Assembly: GCA_022578605.1 (NCBI GenBank)
Contig: MU394051.1
Location: forward strand, 1-64,000
DNA length: 64,000 nucleotides
Direction of reading: 5' to 3'
DNA from: Camillea tinctor
Taxonomy: Eukaryota; Ascomycota; Sordariomycetes; Xylariales; Xylariaceae
Below the pieces are notes generated by a model that had not been told where the DNA came from, did no database searches, and saw only the letters and a list, made by a program, of their open reading frames with translations. Numbering within the stretch: position 1 is the stretch's first letter; each line of letters begins with the position of its first letter. This document shows, piece after piece, positions 23,821 through 34,358 of this stretch. The position numbers and the translations under genes are program-made.

Positions 23821-25689
23821 TCAGGCGTGCTCGAGCTGTTCTGCCTTCCCATTATCCTTCATCTCGCCCATCTCACTACGAGACTGAACGTTGTGTAGCT
23901 TTCCATCTCGAGCCTCCTTCTTACCTTCAAACACCTCAGCAATTTCCTCCAAAGTATACCCCTTAGTCTCTGGAAATAGAAACCAAACGATGACCAGAAG
24001 ACCCGCTAGAATGCAGCAAAAGACTATGTAATATTTCCACGAAATTGCGTTCATTGCAATTGGATTGACTTGGTTTCCGACAATGAGGCCGAGGAACGTA
24101 GTAATCAAGGTGACTGACAGGCCGCGCCCACGAAGCGTATATGGGAAGATCTCGACGGTATAGGCTTGTAGTAGCGGTGTCCAGGCAATGTCATAGAAGA
24201 AATAGTAGATAAAGATAAAAGCCACCACGGTGCGCCCAGTTGCTTCGTCATTGGTCCTGATGAACGCCGATGTGAGACCTGTCCAACAAACATAGCTAAC
24301 CATCATTCCCGCGGTTGATAATAAGAAGAGCGGTCGTCGGCCGAAACGATCAACCATCATAGCGCCACAGAACGTTGCTACCATCCAATTGAAGATCTGG
24401 AGGAGCCCATTTATGAGTGTCTGATCTTCGGCATCCGTGATGCCAATAGTGTTCAAGACAAGGGTCAGATAGTAGCTGACGACCCCGATGCCATTCCACT
24501 GGGCGAACCAGCCAACGACGATGGCAATGAGTGTTCGCTTGCGGTTTGCCGGTGTGCGAATAAGATCCATCCACGAAGTTGACGAGAGAGCCTCGCTCTC
24601 TTCAGCAAGGACTTGTTCGACCTCCCTTATCTCGTAATCAACAAGCGGCGAGTTGATGTCGCCGCCGGCATGGTAGTCGGCAAATACCTTTCGAGCTTCG
24701 TCTACCCGACCACAAGACACAAGATATCTTTGCCGAAACATTAGTTTATTCCCAAAGAGAAAAGTTACAAGAGTGGATATTACTTGCCTCGGCGATTCTG
24801 GAACGAGATATAGCCCCAAAAGCTGAACGAAGGGTACTGCACCTTGAAGTAGTGATGGTATCCTCCATGACCACGTAGATTGAAGTTTGAAGGTGCCGAA
24901 AGTGCACCAAGCAGCAAAAATTGAACCGAAATACTGCAGTGATAAGTATCAATATCCAGTGTATGCGCTGATGTTGAGAAATATTATAGGTAATCTCACA
25001 TAAAAAGTATTATATAGCGCCGTGACCTTTCCGCGCTGGGTCGGATAGGCGAGCTCTGTGATGATCACAGGCCCCGGCTGGCCGAGGAATGACCCAAAGA
25101 AACCGATCAGGGCCCTCGCGGTGACAAACGTTGCCAGGTCTTGGGCCAGCGCCTGCATGATGGCGAAAGCAATACATGTAACCAACCCAATAAGCATTGG
25201 GAGCCTGCGTCCGTATCGATCAGAGACATATGTGACCACGAACAAGGACACGACGCCCCCGAGTGGGTAAACTGCGTTGATCAGGCCCAGCAAAGCGCCG
25301 CTGGGGTTCCCGAAGAACTCCTTCCACTGAGGAAGTGTTTGGAGACCGTTCATCATCGAGCCTAGTTAGAATTGTCATTATAATGTTGGCAAAATAAGAA
25401 GGGGACTCCCAGCTAAGAAGATGCCGTGTTCGAAGCTCACCATCGTAGCCAAGGGAAGCCGAAGACAGAAGAGGTACTAGCAGGGCAAGGTTGAGTTTGA
25501 CGATATGCGAGGTTCGATACCACGGCTTAGGGTTAGGTGGAAGGACCTAGGTTACATGTTCCCGTGCCTAGTTAGAAAGAGTCTGAAGACATACTACTCA
25601 ATGTTTACTTATAATGAACGAGGGAAACATACAGCAGCGAGGCCGGCGCCGACAGCCAGCTCCGCCTCTTTCTGACCAAAGATGCCCAT
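23821..25689 (-). CDS. MFS sugar transporter, lactose/hexose permease-like
   Basis: Five exons: 25633-25689, 25441-25546, 25000-25361, 24788-24933 and 23821-24727, about 525 residues. It starts MGIFGQKEAELAVGAGLAA and joins PNPKPWYRTSHIVKLNLALL. Family motifs are GYDGSMMNGLQTLPQW, the loop 2-3 signature SDRYGRRLP, LVPESPR, DRFGRRPLFLLSTAG and FPETKGYTLEEIAEVFEG. Twelve membrane helices are expected, with both termini cytosolic, and sugar:proton symport at the plasma membrane. Intron 4 (24728-24787) appears to be a GC-AG intron of 60 bases with no stop in frame; reading through would add 20 residues between ESPR and YLVS, a junction that is contiguous in relatives. It faces a plus-strand oxidoreductase across a 1.15-kb shared promoter. 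The family is certain; the substrate is not. Confidence 0.92.
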
Positions 25690-26348
25690 GACCTTGACCT
25701 TGACAGGTGACCGTGAGACCAAACAAGAAAAGAAAAAGTCTCTGGGAAATCTGTGAGCAAAAATAGATTTTTCTACTAAGAGCTCGAGGTCGTACTGAGA
25801 GTTGATGTCGTCAATGTCGTCAATGGGAACGACAATCTGGGAGATGGGATCTTCATATTTACATATGTACCTCTAAGCTAACTATCTAAGTTAATAACCT
25901 AACTACCACTCTTTGCACTTGCGCGTTTCCCCAGCTTCTTGAACGATCGACCCGTTGCGCGTCAAACCCCATGGGGGGATTGGGACCTAGGGGCTTGCCA
26001 GGGGTTCTCCGCAGGTTATTAACCACTCGGTGGGGGCGCTCGGTAGAGGAAAAGGGTGGGTTGTTTAGACATTGGAACATCCAAGTTGCTTGGACTTCTC
26101 AATTTGGCCTCTATAATGCCCCCATCGGTATATGTGTAACCTGTACCTTGCTAAAGAGCCTGCATGTGTCCTTGTTCAACTGGATGTGCAGGGGGTTTGT
26201 ATAGCCAGGAAGCCCATGTAGTGGTAGAGTAAGAGATTAGTCATTTGGGTAACATACGTACTTATTATATACCAGACTTCCTATACTACTATACGTATAC
26301 TCTGTGTACTTATTATGTAAGTTCTTGTAAGTCGGGTCGAAGTCCGAC

Positions 26349-26376
26349 ACTCCCCGGGTTATGGATACCGGGGAGT
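26349..26376. promoter_or_regulatory. Inverted repeat ACTCCCCGG-N10-CCGGGGAGT
   Basis: The arms 26349-26357 and 26368-26376 are perfectly complementary. The inner triplets form CGG-N10-CCG, a spacing known for Zn2Cys6 dimers such as Put3. The right arm overlaps cluster element copy A. Confidence 0.55.
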
Positions 26377-26381
26377 ATCGG
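26369..26381 (+). promoter_or_regulatory. Cluster element copy A, CGGGGAGTATCGG
   Basis: Exact match to copy C. It lies 458 bases upstream of the second oxidoreductase ATG and 680 bases upstream of the transporter ATG, and is followed by TTCGGGG as a third triplet. Confidence 0.6.
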
Positions 26382-26507
26382 TTCGGGGCAATAACTAGCC
26401 TAACCTAGTTGAATCATGTGAATCAATTGATTGACGAGTTTCAATACGATAATCAACTTGGCTCTAAACTTAGATGTCTTTGTTACGCGCGTATCTACTT
26501 ACATGTA

Positions 26508-26527
26508 ATCAATTGACGTCAATTGAT
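26508..26527. promoter_or_regulatory. 20-base palindrome with TGACGTCA (CRE) core
   Basis: ATCAATTGACGTCAATTGAT is a perfect palindrome centred on TGACGTCA, the classic CREB/ATF-type bZIP site. It is 311 bases upstream of the second oxidoreductase ATG. bZIP input is inferred from the core only. Confidence 0.5.
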
Positions 26528-26838
26528 GTATTTTGTAATTATAGTAAAGATGAAATCCAGCTGTTGACCTTCTCCTCTACTATCTTGTAAGTCAATATAA
26601 TGCACAGACCAAGTTTAAGAGGTACAGAATACATACTGTGACGTAACAACAGTAGCCATAAAAACCCCATCCCACTTTCAATCACTTATCACTGTATTTT
26701 CTAGACCCCTCCTTATTATTAGCATTGTCCTTTAGGGTGTGTGTGTTATACCTCCTTTTCCCAGTTGACCTCACTGCTTTTCAAAAACTTCTAGTTGTCT
26801 CAGCTTTTATTAAAAGAGATTTTCATATTATTTTCAAA

Positions 26839-27990
26839 ATGGGAGATAAAGTGATACTCCGAGTTGGTATTATTGGCTGCGGAGAGATAGCTCAGGTCGC
26901 TCACATACCCAACATCAACTTTCTCTCGGATCTCTTCCAGACAACGTACCTTTGCGATATCTCCAAACAGGCTCTGGCACACTGCTTGAGGAAGGTTGAA
27001 GGCCCAACCCCCAAGACCACCACGTCTCCCGAGGAATTATGTTCTTCCCCGGAGGTCGACGTTGTCCTGATTGCTAACGCCGATGCGTACCACGTGGAGC
27101 ACGGCATCCTAGCTCTCAAGAATGACAAGTACACCCTGATAGAGAAGCCGGCAGCTCTGTGCTTCCGAGACATCGACAGGCTCATAGAAGCGGAGAAGGC
27201 TTCCAAGGGCAAGGTCTTCGTGGGTACCATGCGCAGATTCGCAACTGCGTTCCTCGACGCCGTCCAGGAGGTGGGCGGGATGAACAAGATACAATACGCA
27301 CGCGTGAGGGACATCATCGGGCCGAACTCTGTGTTTGTTGACCAGTCGGGGACGTTTCCCAAGAAATTCGACGACTTCACCGAGGCGGACAGCAAAGATC
27401 GCCTGGCACGCGAGTATGACATCTGTGACCAAGCCTTGAGAAAGGAATTCGAGGTGGCAAATACCCCTGAATCGAGACTGATGCTGCGGATTCTCGGAGG
27501 GTAGGTGTTTCATCTTCTACTAAAAAGAATACACTGACCAGTTACCAGCCTCGGGACCCATGATCTGTCTGCTATGCGGGAGATAATAGGAATGCCCCAG
27601 AGAGCAGCAGGCGCCTGTCTGACGTTCCCCGGAATCTTCGCTGTGCTCTTCGAATTCGATGGATTCCCGGTGACCTACGAGTCAGGAATAAATGACATCC
27701 CGGATTTCGATGCCCACATCGAGGTATATTCAGAGAAAAAGATTGTTCGGGTTGAATACGACACACCTTATGTAAAGGGGCTTCCAATCACCATGATAGT
27801 GAGAGAGAAGATCGAGTCAGGTGGTTTCCAGGAGAGAAAAGTCAGAAAGACATACGAGGATTCGTATACCTTGGAGTTCAAAGAACTATATGAGTGCGTC
27901 GTGAATGGTAAAGAGCCCAAGACAAGTGCGGTGGATGCTAGGAAAGACATTGAGTTGTTCCAGATGATCTTGAAAGCTGGCGCAAAATGA
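26839..27990 (+). CDS. Gfo/Idh/MocA-family NAD(P) oxidoreductase
   Basis: Two exons, 26839-27500 and 27549-27990, about 367 residues. The 48-base intron has a GTAGGT donor, a CTGAC branch site and a CAG acceptor, and restores LRILGGLGTHDLSAMREIIG. The Rossmann start is VGIIGCGEIAQVAHIPN (GxGxxA type). VDVVLIANADAYHVEHGI and the lysine motif YTLIEKPAAL follow, then GTMRRFATAFLDAV and the C-terminal alpha/beta substrate domain. The central GTHDLSAMRE segment supplies the usual Asp/His-region residues near the nicotinamide. It is only distantly like the dehydrogenase at 21984-23113, so the two probably catalyse different steps. Relatives oxidise inositols, glycosides or anhydro-sugars. The start ATG at 26839 was chosen because the frame upstream has no better ATG and MGDK directly precedes the fold. 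It shares its promoter with a sugar transporter. Substrate unknown. Confidence 0.88.
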
Positions 27991-28309
27991 TATCCTTTCA
28001 TACTATAGTATATATATGCGACCTTTGCATAGATATAAAGATGGTATAGAACTCATCTAAAACTTTATTGATGGCTGTTAATAGCTACGAACGCTACAAT
28101 TCGCCCTATGATATTAACCACTGATTAAGAGGAAGAGCGCTACAATAGTACCTAGACACATCTAGCTCTAAGTTTCAGGCGAAGAGGACTGGGCATCAAT
28201 AGAATAATTTCAATGTGTATTTATTCACAGCATCATCGACCAGATGCTCAAACTCTAGTCAAGGGATAGGCTACTGCAGAATTTCCGGGATTCAGGGCAT
28301 AAAATTGCT

Positions 28310-30091
28310 TCACTCTTCATCTTTCCTCATAACATATTGGTCATAGGGAGACTCGAGCTTGACTTCTGGGGGTGTTCGAGGGTCGACATACCACGGAAGA
28401 GGGCTACTAGTCTGGAAAAGCCATTTGAGCGCAACCTCGCGCAGGCGAGCACGCACATCCTGATAGTCGGGATTCTGTGCCAAATTATGCTTCTCATACG
28501 GATCATCACCCGCCCGGCTATACAGCTCATCCGCTTCGTAAATCCTGTACACATAGGTCCATTCTTTGTCGCGGATGCTGATCGTCTTGCCCACCAGCGC
28601 TGTGTCATTATGCTGGAGGGCTATTTTGATGTCGTAGGGGAATGGACCCTGTTCCAACAACGGCTCCTCGCCTAGTAGGAACCCCCCCTCAGTGTAGGCA
28701 TATTTCTTGTGTGGGATCTGTTCGCCGCGTCCGGCTGCGTGTATCGCGTCTACTAGCGAAAGGCCATTGTGACCATACGTCTCGTTCAATGTCGCCAGCT
28801 GTAACATGGTAGGCACGAGATCAACCATCTCGGCCATCTCTTCGTAAACTGCGCCCTGTGGTAGCCCCGCACCTCCTATAACCATAGGCTCGTGGACGAG
28901 ATTCTCAGACACGGCCGAGGGCCATTTTTCGATGAGTCCGAAGTCGCCCAGGAACTCGCCGTGATCGGTCATAAACATCGTTACGGTATCGTTCCATAGT
29001 CCCAACTCTTTTGTCTTGTTGACCACACGGCCGAACAGGGAGTCAAGCCTCGAGATCATGCCATAGTATACGGCTTTGACTTCTTGCCAGATCTCTGGCG
29101 TGGCACGATCTAAACCATAGTGCAGCCGGATTTGTTCCTCGAAACGAGGTGCATACCCGGTCTGTAATAGAAACTCAGTCTCGGATGTGTCTTGTATAGC
29201 ATGAGCAGGGTTTCGCACATACCTTAGTCTCAGCGCTCGGCGGCAAAGGCATTTCGCTCCGGTTGTACATCGAGAACCATGGCTCCTCGACAGTAAACGG
29301 GCAATGCGGGAAGATAAGAGGCAGGAACAAGACCCACGGCTTGTCCTTGGGCGGTGCTTCGAGCCATTCAAGCGCCCCCCGAACTGCAGTTTCATCGTAG
29401 TCGATAGCCTCCGTCGAATTTCTTAGGCCGAGGTAGAAAAGCCGGTTCCAAATGTTGTTCTTGTCGACGTTATATGGCTCGCGAACAAATTCCGGCAAGG
29501 TGTCTGTCAAGAATCCATACTCGTCCACGCTCATCTCAGTCGAGTTAGGCGCATAAAAGTCCCCGCGCGGTGCGAGGTAGGCGACGTGATACCCACCCTC
29601 CTTCATCGATCGGAAGATGTTGGGCTCCCATGGCTTTAGCAGGTTGTTCAAGCTGCGGTGACCACTAACATGGGGATATTGGCCCGTGAACATGCTGCAG
29701 CGGGACTGCGAGCATACCGAGGCCTGGGTAAAGAGATTGGTGAAGCGCGTGCCTTCGGCAGCAAAGGCGTCAATATTTGGTGTTTTGATAATCTAGTTCG
29801 ATTGATGTAAGTCTCTCTCTCTCTCTCATTATTCGACCTAGACTAGGCTGTAGGTTTTACCTCATTGCCAAACACGCCTACTGCATCATAACGTAGTTGA
29901 TCAGGCATAAATATAATGAAGTTTGGTTTCTCGATTCCCAGGCCGTTTGGCTTAGCAGGTATAAAATACGGATTGTCACTATAGTGAGGCTGTGTTTCCA
30001 CTGTCGTCGTCGCTGTTGTCGCCTGACCTAGGACGACACTGGTCAAGCTAATCAGAAGCCAACGGGCTGCAATCCCTCCGTCCAACTTCAT
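28310..30091 (-). CDS. Secreted type I sulfatase (arylsulfatase-like)
   Basis: Three exons: 29861-30091, 29223-29792 and 28310-29161, about 550 residues, all junctions in phase 0. The first ~23 residues form a signal peptide (RWLLISLTSVVLGQA), so the enzyme should be secreted or periplasmic. The metal site opens with FIIFMPDQLRYDAVG near residue 64. The formylglycine signature is CSQSR at 104-108 (VCSQSRCSMFTGQYP), where Cys is converted to formylglycine by a sulfatase-modifying enzyme. The second metal site is MTDHGEFLGDFGLIEKW. Type I sulfatases hydrolyse sulfate esters using Ca2+. The Gln in the signature (CSQSR rather than CxPSR), and a C-terminal region unlike choline sulfatase, argue against that enzyme. 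It lies between two sugar-permease genes and converges on an oxidoreductase, suggesting a sulfated carbohydrate. Intron 1 has a GTAAAA donor and a GA/CT repeat. Substrate not determinable. Confidence 0.9.
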
Positions 30092-31120
30092 TGTGACATG
30101 AAAATAACAATGACGAGAGAAGTCAAAGTACTAGATGATAAATTGCAGTAGAATCAATTCAAGATCACATCAATTTCTGGCAGGGTTAATCTTAGATCGA
30201 AATACGTAGACATGCACATGAAGAGGAGACTATACACTACCTAGAATTATATAGCCCCATAATTTATAATGTATGTCAAGTGGTGATAACATAGCACGCA
30301 ATTTTGACTTGGTATAATAGTCTAGTCGGCAAAGAGTTATGTTACCGTGAACTCCCCTCAAGAAACATGCAACTTGAATTATTTCAGAATTACCTAACCT
30401 AACCTATATATGTAGCTTTCTCCAATGCCGCCCCCTCCCCCCTCTCCACGACCCCCCTCTTCCTCCCCCTGGAATCCCGATAGCCGTAGTGTAATTTTTG
30501 GCTTCGTTCCAATGCTTGAAAGTCTCCACAAGTTTACCTAGCTTCACTACTCTGCACGATTCTGCCTCTGTTCCACGTAGATCAGTTGCTCATGACAGTT
30601 CTTGAGAAATAGAGTTGAACGCTCTGTTCTGTGGTGTTATGGTACGGAGGATCCCCGTAGCCCCTATTTTCACATTTTCTTGGAGTATCGATGAACCTAA
30701 CCACCTTTCCGCTGTGATCATTGTCCTCAAATATTCGATGTCTTAATCTAATGAAAAGTATACTATCTTCCCCGTAATCCTCATTTCCCGACTCGTAGAT
30801 GTAAATGTTAGTTACGGTCGACTCAAGTGGAAATACGGATGTGTTAACAAATGAGTAATTAGTCAATAAGAGCAGGTAAATGGCGGCAATGCCCCTAGAC
30901 AGTTTGAAGTCTATAAGGGAAACTACCTCGTTCTTCTTAATTACCCAACTTAGAGGATTCATAAATTCAACTTTATATGCTTTATCTTCAATAGTACATT
31001 GCGGGTAAATCGATCCCAGTGTAATGGTCTCTTTGAATAGAAAACATTATAGATCTCTATGTACTTATAGAGTGTCCCCAACCGATCAAACTATTTGAAT
31101 ATATTTCAATTCCGTCTCCC
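30092..31120. other. Sulfatase upstream region
   Basis: About 1 kb between two minus-strand genes. A degenerate cluster-element match (CTTGGAGTATCGA, 10 of 13) lies at 30679-30691, about 590 bases upstream of the sulfatase ATG. A 126-codon minus-strand frame (30582-30962) starts with ATG but has no recognisable domain and I do not call it a gene. Confidence 0.4.
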
Positions 31121-33106
31121 TCACTGGTATTTAGAGGCCTCAGACTTGAATTTCCGCGCAGATACCCGCGCATGGAATAGACGATCGAGGGTTTCTGGCA
31201 TCATGCCTTTTGTTTCTGGGAGTCTGAAATACGTCCAGATTACCAAGATCAAGGTGAGTCCAGCGGCTGGAAACGCAGCCTTTCCCTTCATGTTCCCCGC
31301 CGTAGGGTTCAGCATATACGGAGCTGTAATCTGCGAATACGTAAGCAATGATCGGATTTTGTTAGTGTAGTCAATATATAATAACACATCGACTCACATT
31401 GTTCAATATCGACAGCACGTAGTACCCGTTCCGGCCGAGGGAAATTGTCTTGGATCGAAGTTGAGAGGCCCCTACTTCGGCCGCTATGGCGTACGGTATA
31501 GGTCCAATCGTGGATCCTGCATTATTTTCTTAATAAGTGTAGTCCCATTGATCAATTTTATGGAATTATAGTAAGATCATACCGTAGAAAAAGAACCACA
31601 AAAGGAGAACTGCAGATTGTGCCCATCTCACGTTTGGTGATGGAGGCGCCAAATCAAGAAATCCGACGCAAAACATTGGCACAAGCATCGCTATCAGCCC
31701 TCCGAGATAGATATCTCGACGACCAAATCTGCTTAGAATGAACCAAGAAGTTACTGTGCCGATGAATGCAATGCTGTAGGTACCTGAGTGAATATATGTT
31801 AACGTTTTGACTTTAGGTAAGTATTGAAATCAAGAGTTCAAAAAGGGGAGAGGGGGAGGGAGAAGCCAATAAGGGGTACCAACCAAGAGCTAATTTGAAA
31901 GCATTTCCAGACGACAACCCTGCGAGAGTGAAGAAATACGTCATGAAGTTCTGGATTGCCCAACCCGGAAGGATTTGGCTGCCCTAGATAAACGATGACT
32001 CGTTAGAACCGTTTCCTCATCAAGAGGCCTAAGCTACTACTAGCTACGAAGGATAAAACATGCTTTAACTTACCCAGCTAATCACTGCAATCTCAGTTCG
32101 TCGCAGGTTTGTGCCTTTGAAGCAATCCAGATAGGTACCGCCGATATCCATATCTCGCTCAGTCTGGATGGTGTGCTCCATCATAGCCACCGTATTCTGG
32201 GGGTCGACGTGCTCAGGCGGGGCCGAAACCAGCCTACGCAGAGTCTTCAATGCGTCTTCTCTCTGCCCCTTCTTTACGAACCACCACGGCGACTCGGGGG
32301 CGAACCAGCAGGCGATTATGAGAAACGGCGGCCACAGCCACTGGATCGCGAAGGGAATGCGGTAGGACCACTCGGTAGGGTCGTCGAGCCTCGAAGTTAG
32401 GACACCGGCTGCGATCAGGTGGCCGATGACCCAGCATAGGTTGACGTACGTGGTAAGGTATCCGCGGAGTGCCATTGGGCACACCTCGGCGGCGTATCCA
32501 GGAGTTGCCGCGGCGAAGATACCGCACGGAACCGCCCTTATTAGACCGATCTCATCAGTTTTCCCCTTCTTATTTCTCTCAGAGGTAATACGTGAAGGCA
32601 AACAACTCGATATATACTTACATGAGAAACATACCGACGAGCAAGATTTCCACCGAGGGGGCGAAGAACGGGACGAAGATGAAGCCGGTGAGCGCTACGT
32701 GCGACCAGAGCATCGTGAGCCGGTACCCGAACCTGTCGGTCAGGGACCCGCTCGCGAAAACACCAGGAATCATGCCGACTATCGAGCCCAGGGAGAGAGC
32801 GACCTGCCACTGCGAGGGGATCGAGTACGTGCCGTTGGGGAGCAGCTCGCCGTACTTCTTCACGAACTGCGGGAAGGCGAAGAAGGAAGTCATCAGGATC
32901 AGGTCGTAGCTCTCCATGATGGTCGCCATAGACATGATGACGGACCAGATGACGGCCTTCCGGTAGAACTTGAGCGCCTGTCTCACCGAGAGCTTCGTCT
33001 CGGCCTGGGTCCCCAGCGCGGCGTCTACATCGTGCTGTAGATTCTCTTTGTCCTGCGTCGTGACGTGCTCTACGGAGGTCTCCTCCAGGGCCTCTTTGGA
33101 AGTCAT
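31121..33106 (-). CDS. MFS sugar transporter, alpha-glucoside permease-like
   Basis: Six exons: 32622-33106, 32074-32536, 31884-31983, 31583-31783, 31398-31516 and 31121-31330, about 525 residues; every phase agrees. Motifs include SYDLILMTSFFAFPQF, SGSLTDRFGYRLTML (loop 2-3), PCGIFAAATPGYAAEVCPMA (the PESPR region follows as APESPWWFV), GWAIQNFMTYFFTLAGLSSG, SRFGRRDIYLGG, IGPIPYAIAAEVGASQLRSK and RLPETKGMMPETLDRLFHAR. This pattern matches the maltose/alpha-glucoside permease branch of the sugar porter family, whose members import di- or oligosaccharides with protons at the plasma membrane. The second exon begins after an AAG acceptor. It is only distantly related to the transporter at 23821-25689. 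The first two exons are GC-rich. It lies directly upstream of the sulfatase on the same strand and probably imports the desulfated product; this is inference. Confidence 0.9.
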
Positions 33107-34358
33107 GTTGGGTCACACTACAAAAGGGGTAAAATGTAACGGGGTAACAAGGGAGTTGTAAGTGGGAATGGTATTAATGCCAGTCTCTAGTGGTTACTCC
33201 CTTTCTACACATTTTCTAAATTTATTTCCACAACGGAATATCATCATACTATATACCTACTCATATATCTATTCAAGAGTAGCATACATAGCAAGTATAC
33301 ATAGCGTTCATTACGTGTCTCAGTCAAGTTCAGCTTTCCCTAGTCAACCTTTTTCCCCAGACCCAACTCCCGGGGTTCATCTAGACAGGGAATAGTTAGT
33401 TCACCCCACACCCAGATGTTCTCATCTGTGGATAGAATGGCGTGCGGGGAAGGACCCATAGCATTCCCAAAACCTGCAAGGAACGCTATGGTGTTCAAGC
33501 AGGACTCTCCATTTCCAGCTCAAGTAGCGAGCTGGCTGGGGTCGAATGGGGACTACGTTGTAAGTAGCAGGTAGGACAAAATATGAAAAGTATACGGCTT
33601 CGGCTTTGCGCTTATATGGGCATGATATAGTACTGAACCACCAACCTCTATCAGAGTTAATAGCTGCTCATACACTTATACAGTCTTGCGTTCCAGTCTC
33701 CTGGAATATAATTCTTGATCCAGTGCACCTGCTTATATGAGCACTTCCGTGATGGTAATTTCACAAAGCTCTATAAACAGCTACTCAGATCCGAGGGTCG
33801 CCAGCCTGCTAAACTTACCCAAGTTTCGGCGCATTGCCGTGAACAAGATATATCCCACCTGAAGACGTGATACAAAAAGTACCAAAGATAGAGCAAGGCT
33901 CAGCCCGATCTAGACCCCGACATGCCAATTTAGAGAAAAATACCGTAGTGAGAAGCAAAAAAAAACAATGAGATGAGCTCATGGCTACCTAGGGAGCCGG
34001 GGTCCTTTCGGGCCTCTTCCTTAGTTACATGCCGTCCTTGCTAACAAGGGCTAAGAGCAACACGTCTGTGATGGTTCCTCGTGAGTTGACGCAGGTTCCC
34101 CTCCCCACATATGCACACTACGGCAGTCGGTTTCTCCACTCGGTAGTCGGTATATTGCATGTACTTCAACGTCGATGAGGTTTCGGAGATGAGGCCTGTT
34201 GGAGCCCAGCAGGTGGGAAAGGAGCCGTGGCTCATCGTTGCTTAACAAAGGCCAGAACATCGAGCCACTGCATAAGTAGTCTCATATCATTCAATCGTAT
34301 TTGGAGGTGGTTCGCAAAAAAAATATTTGGCTTTCGTCTAAAACTACGTTTCTTGGAC
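33107..34358. other. Intergenic region with coding-like fragments
   Basis: About 1.25 kb. The + strand at 33419-33569 encodes a compact frame (PIAFPKPARNAMVFKQDSPF then VASWLGSNGDYV) ending at a GTAAGT. A second + strand frame at about 33712-33870 reads YEHFRDGNFTKLYKQLLRSE. Neither joins cleanly to the other and no family is recognised, so they are noted rather than called as a gene. Confidence 0.35.

Larger units (their letters stand above)
25690..26838. promoter_or_regulatory. Bidirectional promoter between MFS transporter and second oxidoreductase
   Basis: 1.15 kb between divergent start codons. It holds a perfect 9-base inverted repeat with CGG-N10-CCG (26349-26376), cluster element copy A (26369-26381), a 12-base palindrome AATCAATTGATT (26421-26432) and a 20-base palindrome with a CRE core (26508-26527). 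Short open frames at 25886-26204 look accidental. Confidence 0.6.

Noticed and set aside
30582..30962. 126-codon open frame with ATG upstream of the sulfatase
   Set aside because: No recognisable motif and AT-rich composition; possible but not supportable as a gene.
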